Of a DNA stretch of 64,000 nucleotides, positions 25,824 to 34,772 are shown in pieces (position 1 is the stretch's first letter; each line of letters begins with the position of its first letter). This stretch comes from Phocaeicola plebeius. Its GTDB lineage: Bacteria > Bacteroidota > Bacteroidia > Bacteroidales > Bacteroidaceae. A program made the translations under genes and the position numbers. The DNA lies in contig JALEPZ010000059.1 in NCBI GenBank assembly GCA_022767125.1, forward strand, positions 1-64,000, written 5' to 3'. A model generated the notes under the pieces. The model worked only from the letters and a program-made list of their open reading frames with translations, was not told where the DNA came from and did no database searches.

Positions 25824-28112
25824 ATGAAAAGAAACTTCTTACCTGAAATGGGTATCTGGATGCTGGCAGCGGCACTGGCAGCATCCGGCTGCACTGCCAA
25901 CCGCTCGTGGAATTTCGAGACGGACTATTTCAGCATCGACGTGAATGGGAAAGGGTACATCACCAGCATGAAGAACATGACGGTACGCCCGAACAGGGAA
26001 TTCAGTCCGACTGACCAGCCGTCACCATTGCTGTCTCTCTACAACAGTGAACAGAAGATATACTATGTACCGGAAAATGCCAGCTACAGCCAGCGCGAAC
26101 AGACATTCACCCTGACGTACCCCAACGGTTCGGTCGCGAAAGTGCGCATGGAACCCAAAAACAAGTACTTCAAGATGACGCTGGAAAGCCTTGAACCGAG
26201 AAACGGAGTGGATGCTATCCAGTGGGGGTCCTACTATACCAACATCAACAACCTGCTGGGTGAAATCATCGGTGTGGCACGCGATACGAGCGACGTGGTG
26301 AACTACAGCATCGGTATGCTGGCACTGGACGACAATACGCTGGGAGGAACAGCCGACATCGAAGGCGATGCCGCTCCCTTCGAGTACATCATCCATACGC
26401 CCGATGCCAAGCGTTTCCCGTTGCCCGACAGCCTGCACGAAGGACAGCACTTCTCGCTGGGCGGCAACGGCATCAGCGATGTGGCCTTCTATGCCAACAA
26501 GGCCCCTTACTACCGCATCATGTATGGTAACGCCGCACAGGTGGACAGCAAGGGACAGATTTACCTGAACTACCAGTCGCGCGACCGTACTCGTCCCCGC
26601 CAGGTTCTCTACTCCCTCATCCCGCACATGGAAGCCAACATCCCGAACCACATCGATGTGGAACCGTTGCCGGGTGTCGATTTCATTGGTTCGTCCATTG
26701 CCCTTTGGGGAAGTCCGGACAGTACGGCCCTGATGGATGTCATCCAGGATATCGTGCTGAAAGAAAGCTTGCCCTATCCGACCGTCAACGGGAAATGGGT
26801 GAAGGACCCTGCAGCTTACGCACCCGATATTATGACCAGCGGACAGCAGTACGACAGCATCATCTCGTATGCCAAGCAGTTGGGAGTGCCTGCCATCCAT
26901 GCCTACGACCAGGGCTTCCTGCGTCCGGACCGCGCCAACGGCGGTTACCTCGACGGCAAAGACCAGGCTAAGAAACCGTTCCGTTTCCGTTCGGGGCACC
27001 TCTCGCACCGAGAATTTGCGGACAGGGCGGCTGCCGAAGGACTGATGTTGGGCCGTGTGTGCATCACCAACTCGTTGGCCCCCGGTACGATGGATGCCAG
27101 CCCTGTACCGAGCGATAGCCTGTGCTACCAGCAGAAACGGACCCTGGTGCAGGACATTTCGGACAAGGATACCCTGATCTATATCGATAATCCTGCTTAT
27201 ATGGAAGAAATTGCCAGCTGGGAAGGGCACTGTCCGAACCTGAACATGGTAAAGATCGGCAAGGAGCTGATCCACTACCTGGGCGTAACCGACACGAAGC
27301 CGTATCGCCTGAAGAACGTGACCCGCGGCTATTGGGGGACGAAAGCGGAAGCCCATCTGGCAAACGATACGGTCTATAAGCTACAAGTCACCATCAACTA
27401 CGGGTATGAAGGCATCATCCCGAACATGGCTCTGCAGGACCAGATTGCCGACTACTATGCGGATGTGGCCACCTATTGTGGCGTTACGCTGTACGACTTC
27501 GACGGACAGGAATTCCTCTTCAACCAGGGACACGGCTACTACTCCGTGAAACGTTTCTTCCGCCGCATGTTCGACAGCGCCCAAAAACAGGGAGTGCCCT
27601 ACATCCGTTTCTCCGGTGCTACCCTGTCGGAAGGTTCCTGGCACTACCAGAGCATGTGGAACGTGGGGGGTGGACGTAACCTGTACGATGTGGATACCCG
27701 CGAATGGGGCAGCACCACCAGCCAGGGCAAGGACCTGCGCGACGTGACCTATTCCAACTATTTTCCGGTATCGTTCGGTGGCAACTTTGCTATCCGCGAC
27801 ACATCGTTTGTTGCACAATATGAACACATCGAAGCCATCGCTACCGGATTCGGGGCCACTTACTTCCTGACTATCAACCAGGAAGATGTTGAGAAGTGTC
27901 CGCAGAAAGGACCGATCTTCAAAGCCATCCGCACCTGGGAGAACGCCCGTCATGCCAACGCCTTTCCCCGCTGGCTGAAGAAACTGCTGATGGATCCAAC
28001 CTTCGACTGGAAGCTGGAAGAAAGTGCCGACGGCCATGCATGGACCCTCCACCAATGGCTGAAAGGCAAAGAGATCAAGACGTATGCCTTGAAGCGTGCG
28101 GAAAATTACTAA
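25824..28112 (+). CDS. Large lipoprotein of unknown function, glycosidase-like layout
   Basis: A 762-residue lipoprotein (lipobox AASGC, cysteine near 23). I do not recognise a family. The first ~280 residues look like a beta-sandwich. The next part looks like a barrel with conserved acidic strand ends (IHAYDQGFL, TLYDFDGQEF, YIRFSGATLSEGSWHY). A small insertion (about 475-515) has IGKELIHYLGV ... VTRGYWGT-A-AH, which resembles short beta-modules seen in phage tail and surface proteins. It lies inside the PUL 1 enzyme operon, 37 bases after GH120, so a role in glycan cleavage or binding is likely but unproven. D and E in LYDFDGQE are the best catalytic candidates. Confidence 0.55.
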   Translation: MKRNFLPEMGIWMLAAALAASGCTANRSWNFETDYFSIDVNGKGYITSMKNMTVRPNREFSPTDQPSPLLSLYNSEQKIYYVPENASYSQREQTFTLTYPNGSVAKVRMEPKNKYFKMTLESLEPRNGVDAIQWGSYYTNINNLLGEIIGVARDTSDVVNYSIGMLALDDNTLGGTADIEGDAAPFEYIIHTPDAKRFPLPDSLHEGQHFSLGGNGISDVAFYANKAPYYRIMYGNAAQVDSKGQIYLNYQSRDRTRPRQVLYSLIPHMEANIPNHIDVEPLPGVDFIGSSIALWGSPDSTALMDVIQDIVLKESLPYPTVNGKWVKDPAAYAPDIMTSGQQYDSIISYAKQLGVPAIHAYDQGFLRPDRANGGYLDGKDQAKKPFRFRSGHLSHREFADRAAAEGLMLGRVCITNSLAPGTMDASPVPSDSLCYQQKRTLVQDISDKDTLIYIDNPAYMEEIASWEGHCPNLNMVKIGKELIHYLGVTDTKPYRLKNVTRGYWGTKAEAHLANDTVYKLQVTINYGYEGIIPNMALQDQIADYYADVATYCGVTLYDFDGQEFLFNQGHGYYSVKRFFRRMFDSAQKQGVPYIRFSGATLSEGSWHYQSMWNVGGGRNLYDVDTREWGSTTSQGKDLRDVTYSNYFPVSFGGNFAIRDTSFVAQYEHIEAIATGFGATYFLTINQEDVEKCPQKGPIFKAIRTWENARHANAFPRWLKKLLMDPTFDWKLEESADGHAWTLHQWLKGKEIKTYALKRAENY

Positions 28113-28160
28113 CGGGTGAAGTCACGGACACTCATCAATCAACCACTCATTTTCACCTCT

Positions 28161-30377
28161 ATGAAAAAATTTTTGATTATAGGATGCCTGCTGATGGGGT
28201 TTCTCTCCCTCCAAGCACAAAAATGGCTGCCCAAACGCTATCGTCCGGAAGTTACTGTCCGGGCACTGGGATGCCAGTACAAAGAGGCACAACTGGCCTC
28301 GTTGGAAGAAGTGCCCCCCCAATCCGAACATTGGAAAGTCTGGCAAGAGACGGATACTGAACAAGGCGGTACCCGTTGGATATTCGAAGCCAAACACGCC
28401 ATGAACGAAGTGGGCGTGGCAGTGGCCTTCGACTGCTACAACTGGTGCAGTGACAATTACGTCATGATTCCCTCGGTGGTCTATAACGGCAACCGCCAAC
28501 GCATTGTCAACCGCGAATATGCCACCGGGCTGGACCCATCGGACTATTATCGCCGGGATCTGGCATTGACCTCCAATCCCATTCCCCAACTGTCACCGGA
28601 GTTCGGTGCCCGTTCCTTGCTGGAAGTCAGTGTGTGCAACGCCGCCACTCCCGTCATCACCTACTATGACCGCCGGAGCGGACGCGGTACATTCCTGTTT
28701 ACCGACCAGGGCATTGACTGGCAAGGAGGTATCAAGGACCATTCGCTGATGGTGGAGGAATCCGCCGACCGCAGCGTTGCTACCTTTGTCATCGGTGCGC
28801 CAGGCGTTCGCGAACGAAAGCCGGAGTTCATCGGATTCAGCAAGAGTCCCGACCGGGGAATCAATGTCCAACAGGGCGACCGGCTGGTCATCCGCGTCGA
28901 TCGGGTAGAGTTTTCTGCCAGCAATGTACCCGACTTCCTGTCCCGCTTTTTCCAGGAGCGCAAGTCCCACATATCCAGTGCTGCTCCGCGCCACCTGATG
29001 CCCATGAGTGAAGTCCTCCAGCGGATGCGGCAGAACATAGAAGAACGCTACCACGTGGGCGAGAAATGGCAATATTATTGTCCGGAAAATGCCGACTGGA
29101 TGTCCTACGGATGGATTGGCGGACTGATGAATACTTATCCAATGCTGGCACTGGATGACGATGAACACCTGCAGAAAGTGGCCAACACTTTCAATTTCGG
29201 CCTGCTGAACGGATTCGGAGCCAGCGGGTACTACTATGACGTGCTGGGAGCAGACGGAAAGATTCTGTACAGGGATGGTTCCAAATTCAACCCCGGCATC
29301 GGCCTGACCCGCAAGAATGCCGATGTGCTGTACTGGATGGTGAAACAGTTCCAGCTCCTGCATCGGCAGGGACGTGCTGCCGCCATTGCTCCCGAATGGG
29401 AACAGCAGGTCAGACAGCTGGCCAATGCCTTCGTGAAAACATGGGAAACGGAAGGCACGTGGGGCAACTACCTAAACATTGAAAGCGGAAAGGTGGCGGC
29501 CTACAACACGACGGGAGGTGCCATGGCTGTGGGCGGACTGGCATTGGCTTCCGTCTATTTCAAGGAACCTGCCTACCTGAAAATCGCCCGCGAAGCGGCG
29601 GCTGCCTACTATGACAGTTTCGCATTGGTGGGATTCACTTCCGGTGGATGTGGAGACATCCTACAGAACGCAGACTCCGAAACGGCCTGTGCCTTCATGA
29701 CCGCCCTGATGACCCTTTACGAAGTGACCGGCGAGCCCGTCTATCTGCAGCAGTCCGCCGACTTGGCGAACCTGTGTGCCACATGGACCGTCTCCTTCAA
29801 CTATCGGCTGCCCGCAGAAACTCCGTTGGCCCGTTTGGGAGCCAACCTTACAGGAGCTGTCTGGGCCAGCACACAGAACAAGCACGGAGCACCGGGATTC
29901 TGCACCCAGTCGGGCGATGCCTTGTTCAAGATTTATCGGGCCACCAGGGACGAACGCTATGCAGAACTGTTGCGCGACATTATTCATGCTCATGCAGAAG
30001 GAATACAACCCAATGGAAAGATAACCGAACGACTGACCTATTGTGACGCGGATAGCCGAGGCTCGCGCGGCGACGGAGGAAAGACCGGTTGGAACGAGAC
30101 CAACGGTGCCCTGATGGCGATAGAGATTCCGGGCATCTATGTACGAACCGATTGTCTGCAGGCCTATTGTTTCGACCACGTAGAAATCAAGGATATCCGC
30201 AAGAGCGGCAAGGGTATCAGCCTGACCCTGCACAATCCTACAGCCTATGACGCTGTCGTCACGATATTCGCAGAAGACGCTACCCAGGCCCTGCAACCGT
30301 TGGGAGACAATGCGTTTACCGACTGGAAACAAAAAGTGGTCGTCAAGGCCGGAAAGACAAAGACAGTGAAACTTTAA
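28161..30377 (+). CDS. Secreted (alpha/alpha)-barrel protein, possible glycosidase or lyase
   Basis: A 738-residue protein with a signal peptide (MKKFLIIGCLLMGFLSLQAQ). The first ~270 residues are beta-rich. The rest is a helical toroid with repeated hairpins such as AAYNTTGGAMAVGGLALASVYF and ETACAFMTALMTLYEVTGEPVYL, a layout used by GH88/GH105/GH127-like enzymes and polysaccharide lyases. I cannot assign a family. The GTG at 28116 in the ORF track is upstream of a much better ATG at 28161. It sits between the unknown lipoprotein and a GH2, so it is a strong candidate for an uncharacterised carbohydrate-active enzyme. Confidence 0.55.
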   Translation: MKKFLIIGCLLMGFLSLQAQKWLPKRYRPEVTVRALGCQYKEAQLASLEEVPPQSEHWKVWQETDTEQGGTRWIFEAKHAMNEVGVAVAFDCYNWCSDNYVMIPSVVYNGNRQRIVNREYATGLDPSDYYRRDLALTSNPIPQLSPEFGARSLLEVSVCNAATPVITYYDRRSGRGTFLFTDQGIDWQGGIKDHSLMVEESADRSVATFVIGAPGVRERKPEFIGFSKSPDRGINVQQGDRLVIRVDRVEFSASNVPDFLSRFFQERKSHISSAAPRHLMPMSEVLQRMRQNIEERYHVGEKWQYYCPENADWMSYGWIGGLMNTYPMLALDDDEHLQKVANTFNFGLLNGFGASGYYYDVLGADGKILYRDGSKFNPGIGLTRKNADVLYWMVKQFQLLHRQGRAAAIAPEWEQQVRQLANAFVKTWETEGTWGNYLNIESGKVAAYNTTGGAMAVGGLALASVYFKEPAYLKIAREAAAAYYDSFALVGFTSGGCGDILQNADSETACAFMTALMTLYEVTGEPVYLQQSADLANLCATWTVSFNYRLPAETPLARLGANLTGAVWASTQNKHGAPGFCTQSGDALFKIYRATRDERYAELLRDIIHAHAEGIQPNGKITERLTYCDADSRGSRGDGGKTGWNETNGALMAIEIPGIYVRTDCLQAYCFDHVEIKDIRKSGKGISLTLHNPTAYDAVVTIFAEDATQALQPLGDNAFTDWKQKVVVKAGKTKTVKL

Positions 30378-30403
30378 TCTAACTTCAAAAAAACGATTGC
30401 TAT

Positions 30404-32854
30404 ATGAACAACAAGATTACATGGATGATTTTATGGATCAGTACCTTTGCTATAGGACTGAACGCCCAGAACCAGCGACAGCGTATGCTGATGAACCAAG
30501 ACTGGAAATTCGCCAAAGGCCACGCAGCCAACCCCAACCAGGATTTCCACTATGGACAGGCACTTTCGTTCTCGAAAATCAATTTCTTGCAGGAGGCTAC
30601 CATGCTGCAGGCCGACCAGGAATCGAGGATGCGGATTCCACACACCGAGCGCTTTGACGACAGCGCGTGGGAAAGCATCTCGCTACCTCACGACTGGGGC
30701 ATGAGCTTAGGATTCGATCAGCAACAGCTCAAAATCAAAGGCTACCGCACACTGGGTGGCCGCTCGCCCGAAAACAGCGTGGGATGGTACCGCAAGACCT
30801 TCTCCATAGAAGCTGTCAAGGGATGCCGCTATACCTTAGAGTTCGAAGGTATCTTCCGCGATGCACAAGTCTGGATGAACGGTATTTACCTGGGCAGAGG
30901 AGAAAGCGGCTATGTGCCTTTGGTATTCGATGTCACGGAATGCCTGAACTACGAGAAAGAGGCCAAAAACGTCATCACGGTGCGCGTGGATGCCACCCAG
31001 TCGGAACTGTGGTCGTATGAAGGAGCAGGTATCTACCGCAACATATGGTTGACCCGTACCGCCCATGTCCATGTCGCGCAATGGGGAACATTCGTCACCA
31101 GCCAAGTGGATGTGGCCAAGAAAGAAGCCACCGTACAGGCAGAAGTGGAAATCGCCAACGCATCGGCTATTGACCAATCCGTACAGGTGACCAATACCAT
31201 CATCGACCCGGAAGGGAAAACCATCGCTTCCGCTGAACAGCGCCTGCAGCTGTCTGCACTGGAAAACGGAACAACCCGGATGAGCATTCCCCTGAAGAAT
31301 ATCCGGCTGTGGTCGGTCGCATCGCCCTACCGCTATACCCTACAAACAACCGTCCGTGTCAAAGGTCAGGTCGTCGATGCCTACGAGACACGCTTCGGAC
31401 TTCGCACACTGGAGTTCCACCCCGACAAAGGGTTCTTCCTGAACGGTGAACGCATCCAGCTGCAAGGAGTATGCTGCCATCAGGACCATGCAGGAGTGGG
31501 TATCGCCGTTCCCGACCGTCTGAACCACTGGCGCATCGCTAAGCTGAAGGAATTTGGGGTCAATGCCTATCGTTCGTCCCACAACCCTCCTACGGAGTCT
31601 GTTCTGGAAGCGTGCGACAGCTTAGGAATGCTGGTGATGGACGAACTGCGCGTCATGAGTTCCAGCGATGAAGGCCTTGACCAGCTGCGCACCATCGTGC
31701 GCCGCGACCGCAACCATCCCAGTATCGTCATCTGGAGCCTGGGCAACGAAGAACCTGCCATCCAAGGTTCCGAGAAGGGCCGGATGCTGGCGGAACGCAT
31801 GAAACAGATACAGCACAAGCTGGACCCCACCCGTCCCTGTACGGTAGCCATGAACGGCAGCTGGGGCACCGGTTTCTCATTGGCCGTCGATGTCCAGGGT
31901 TCCAACTACTTCAAGATCGGCAACCTGGACGAAGTACACCGCCAGCTGCCCCAGCTGCCCTGTCTGCTGACAGAGGAAGCCAGTACCTTGACCACCCGTG
32001 GCATTTACCAGACCGACGAGTCGAAAGACTTCCACCCGTCGTACGACAAGGATTGTCCAGGATGGGGCTGCAGAGCTCAGGAATGGCTCCGCTATGTAGA
32101 TGAACGCCCGTACATCGGGGGTGCCTTTGTCTGGACCGGATTCGACTACGGAGGCGAGGCACTGGGTTACTACTGGCCGGGCATTGCCTCCAACTTCGGC
32201 ATCCTGGACTATTGCGGATTCCCCAAAGATGCCTACTGGTACTACAAGGCCTGGTGGACCGACGAACCGGTCCTGCACGTGCTTCCTCACTGGAACGGTC
32301 TGGGTACGGATTCTGTCGATGTACACGTCTATACCAACCTCGACGAGGTGGAACTGGTGCTGAACGGCAAGAGCCTGGGCAAACGCACCGTCGGCAAGTT
32401 CGACATTCCGGCATGGAAAGTGAAATATGCTCCCGGAAAACTGGTAGCGAAAGGCATCAAAGACGGCAAGAAATGGACGGAAACTGTCGTCACTACCGGA
32501 AAGCCGATCCAGCTGCAGTTGGTCAGCGAAACCGGAACGACCGTGAAGGACGGCGGCAACGACATCGCCATCCTGACGGTACAGACCACCGACGCAAAGG
32601 GCCGCCGGGTACCGACTGCCGACAACTACGTGAAGCTGGAGGTTAAGAACGGACGACTCTTGGGGGTAGGCAACGGCAATCCCTCTTGTCATGAGCCGGA
32701 TGTCTTCGCCCCGGGCGAACAGGCAGGCAGAAGTCTCTTCTCGGGCTATGCCCAGCTCATCGTAGCTCCCGACGGTTCCGGACAGCCGATGGAGGTGACC
32801 GCTTCCTCGGACGGCCTGAAACCGGCCTCTATTGTTATCGAAGTAAACGACTGA
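30404..32854 (+). CDS. GH2 family beta-galactosidase-like enzyme with DUF4982
   Basis: An 816-residue exported enzyme (signal peptide to about LNAQ). Order: sugar-binding jelly roll (about 60-215, SLPHDW ... GWYRKTF), immunoglobulin-like domain, TIM barrel, then DUF4982 (ETVVTTGKPIQLQ region) and an Ig-like C-terminus. The acid/base is the glutamate of WSLGNEE (about 449); the nucleophile should lie in CLLTEEAS (about 523). The barrel entry NAYRSSHNPPTE is typical of GH2 beta-galactosidases. Substrate may be galactose, but glucuronide and mannoside activities also occur in GH2. It is followed 2 bases later by GH43. Confidence 0.88.
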   Translation: MNNKITWMILWISTFAIGLNAQNQRQRMLMNQDWKFAKGHAANPNQDFHYGQALSFSKINFLQEATMLQADQESRMRIPHTERFDDSAWESISLPHDWGMSLGFDQQQLKIKGYRTLGGRSPENSVGWYRKTFSIEAVKGCRYTLEFEGIFRDAQVWMNGIYLGRGESGYVPLVFDVTECLNYEKEAKNVITVRVDATQSELWSYEGAGIYRNIWLTRTAHVHVAQWGTFVTSQVDVAKKEATVQAEVEIANASAIDQSVQVTNTIIDPEGKTIASAEQRLQLSALENGTTRMSIPLKNIRLWSVASPYRYTLQTTVRVKGQVVDAYETRFGLRTLEFHPDKGFFLNGERIQLQGVCCHQDHAGVGIAVPDRLNHWRIAKLKEFGVNAYRSSHNPPTESVLEACDSLGMLVMDELRVMSSSDEGLDQLRTIVRRDRNHPSIVIWSLGNEEPAIQGSEKGRMLAERMKQIQHKLDPTRPCTVAMNGSWGTGFSLAVDVQGSNYFKIGNLDEVHRQLPQLPCLLTEEASTLTTRGIYQTDESKDFHPSYDKDCPGWGCRAQEWLRYVDERPYIGGAFVWTGFDYGGEALGYYWPGIASNFGILDYCGFPKDAYWYYKAWWTDEPVLHVLPHWNGLGTDSVDVHVYTNLDEVELVLNGKSLGKRTVGKFDIPAWKVKYAPGKLVAKGIKDGKKWTETVVTTGKPIQLQLVSETGTTVKDGGNDIAILTVQTTDAKGRRVPTADNYVKLEVKNGRLLGVGNGNPSCHEPDVFAPGEQAGRSLFSGYAQLIVAPDGSGQPMEVTASSDGLKPASIVIEVND

Positions 32855-32856
32855 TC

Positions 32857-34590
32857 ATGATGAAGAATACGTTGATAGTACTGACGATGGCACTCCTTTC
32901 TACGGGGTGTCATCGTCAGCCTGACATAAAAGCCACCATAGCGGAACATCCGAAGACCTTCTGCAATCCTGTCGATATTGACTACCGGTTCATGGTTATC
33001 GACGATGGAGCCGGCATCCGCGAAGCTGCCGACCCCGTAGTGGTACGCCACAAGGACCACTACCTGCTGTTTGCCTCCAAATCGTCCGGCTATTGGTATT
33101 CTGCCGATTTCACCCACTGGCAACACGTCATTATCCCCGATTCCGTACTCCCCATCGAGGATTATGCCCCTGCCGTCTTTGTCCACGATGACCAGGTCTA
33201 TTATGTCGGTTCCACCCACGGGAAAGGCATGGTCTATCGTTCCGACGCTCCCGAGACCGGGCAATGGGAGAAAGTCAAGGAAATCTGGTCGTACTGGGAT
33301 CCCGCTTTTTATGTCGAAGGCGACTGCCTGTACCTGTATTACGGCTGCTCCCCAATCGATCCCATCTACGTACAGATACTGGACCTGAACACGCTGGAAG
33401 CCCGGTCGAAGGTCATCGAATGCCTCAACAGCGACATGAAACAGCACGGGTGGGAACGGACCGGCGAGTTCAACGAACTGTCCCGTCGCCCCTACATTGA
33501 GGGCGCATGGATGACCGAGCACAACGGGAAATACTACCTACAATATGCAGCACCGGGCACGGAGTGGAAATCGTATGCCGACGGGACCTATGTGGGCGAC
33601 ACCCCCACAGGTCCCTTCCGCTACATGGAGAACAGTCCGGTATCCTACAAGCCGGAAGGCTTCATCGGCGGTGCCGGCCATGGATGTATGTTCCAGGCCA
33701 ACGGACAGTGGTGGAAGGCGGCTACCAACTCCATCAGCGTACGCCACATGTTCGAACGCCGCCTGTCGTTCTACCCGTCAGGATTTGACCAGGACGGCTA
33801 TCTCTATACGGATACCTATTTGGGCGACTATCCACACTACCTGCCGGGCAGCAACGAAGCGGGTCAAAAATCCATGCCGGGATGGATGCTCCTTTCCTAC
33901 CGGAAACCGGTCACCGTCTCTTCCGAGCTGGATGGCTATCCCGCCACCCATGCCGTGGACGAGGATTCCCGCACCGCCTGGGTCGCCCAAAGCAACCAGC
34001 AGGAATGGATGCAGATTGACCTGACGGAAGAGGCCGACATCCAAGCCATCCAGCTGAATTACGACGAGTACGGTGCCACCTGTCAGGGGGTGAGCGACGG
34101 GCTGTATCAAAGCTACCGGCTTTACGCCTCGCTCGACGGCCAGCACTGGAACCTGATAGCCGACCGATCAGACAAACGGACAGACCGCCCGCACGAATAC
34201 ATCGAGTTCGAGCAGCCCTTCTCGGCACGCTACCTCAAATGGGAGAACGTAGGCTACTCCATCTCGCAGCATGTCTCCCTGCGCGGGTTCCGGGTGTTCG
34301 GAACCGGCCATGGACCTTTGCCGAAGCAGGTAGCCGATGTCAGCGTCCGGCAAGACATGACCGACGCTTGCCGCAGCATCTTGTCCTGGAGTCCATCCGA
34401 GAATGCCGAAGGCTACATTATCCGCTACGGCATCGCCCCCGACAAGCTGTACAGCAGTTTCCAGGTGCTGAAAGGTACCTCGCTGGAAATCGGCAGCCTG
34501 AACGCCGGCACCGACTATTGGTTCACAGTAGATGCCTACAACAGTCACGGCATCACGGCAGGTGCTCCTCCTGTGAAACTGGAAAGATAG
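32857..34590 (+). CDS. GH43 family glycosidase lipoprotein with CBM32-like and FN3-like domains
   Basis: A 577-residue lipoprotein (STGC, cysteine near 18). The five-bladed beta-propeller (about 30-330) has the three GH43 acids: base D59 in EAADPVVV, the middle aspartate in YWDPAFY and the acid E215 in YIEGAWMTEHNGKYY. A discoidin/F5-8C (CBM32-like) domain covers about 345-480 (MQIDLTEEADIQAIQL) and a fibronectin-III-like domain the end (GYIIRYGIAPDKLY). GH43 enzymes mostly remove arabinose or xylose, some galactose. It begins 2 bases after the GH2 stop. Confidence 0.88.
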   Translation: MMKNTLIVLTMALLSTGCHRQPDIKATIAEHPKTFCNPVDIDYRFMVIDDGAGIREAADPVVVRHKDHYLLFASKSSGYWYSADFTHWQHVIIPDSVLPIEDYAPAVFVHDDQVYYVGSTHGKGMVYRSDAPETGQWEKVKEIWSYWDPAFYVEGDCLYLYYGCSPIDPIYVQILDLNTLEARSKVIECLNSDMKQHGWERTGEFNELSRRPYIEGAWMTEHNGKYYLQYAAPGTEWKSYADGTYVGDTPTGPFRYMENSPVSYKPEGFIGGAGHGCMFQANGQWWKAATNSISVRHMFERRLSFYPSGFDQDGYLYTDTYLGDYPHYLPGSNEAGQKSMPGWMLLSYRKPVTVSSELDGYPATHAVDEDSRTAWVAQSNQQEWMQIDLTEEADIQAIQLNYDEYGATCQGVSDGLYQSYRLYASLDGQHWNLIADRSDKRTDRPHEYIEFEQPFSARYLKWENVGYSISQHVSLRGFRVFGTGHGPLPKQVADVSVRQDMTDACRSILSWSPSENAEGYIIRYGIAPDKLYSSFQVLKGTSLEIGSLNAGTDYWFTVDAYNSHGITAGAPPVKLER

Positions 34591-34637
34591 GGAGCCCTCC
34601 TGACTGTACGGGAGTTGTTTTCCGACTTCCTTTTTCC

Positions 34638-34714
34638 CTGTCATTTCGAACGAAGTGAGAAATCTGTTAGCACAAAGTGGATATCCAGATGCTTCACTCA
34701 GTTCAGCATGACAG
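34638..34714. repeat. Dispersed palindromic intergenic repeat
   Basis: A 77-base element bounded by CTGTCAT and ATGACAG, with GAAGTGAGAAATCT on one side and GATGCTTCACTCAGTTCAG on the other. It resembles the widespread bacterial intergenic repeat whose arms read TGTCATTTCGA-CG-AGTGAGAAATCT and the near-complement ending in ATGACA. It can form a long imperfect hairpin. It lies between GH43 and GH3, where it could affect transcript stability. Confidence 0.65.
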
Positions 34715-34772
34715 TTGGATAGATCCAAAAAACGTATCTTTACAACCCTATGAACAAATAATAACCATCATC

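Noticed and set aside
26022-27356. 444-residue minus-strand ORF
   Set aside because: Antisense to the lipoprotein at 25824-28112, whose signal peptide, lipobox and operon position identify the true frame.
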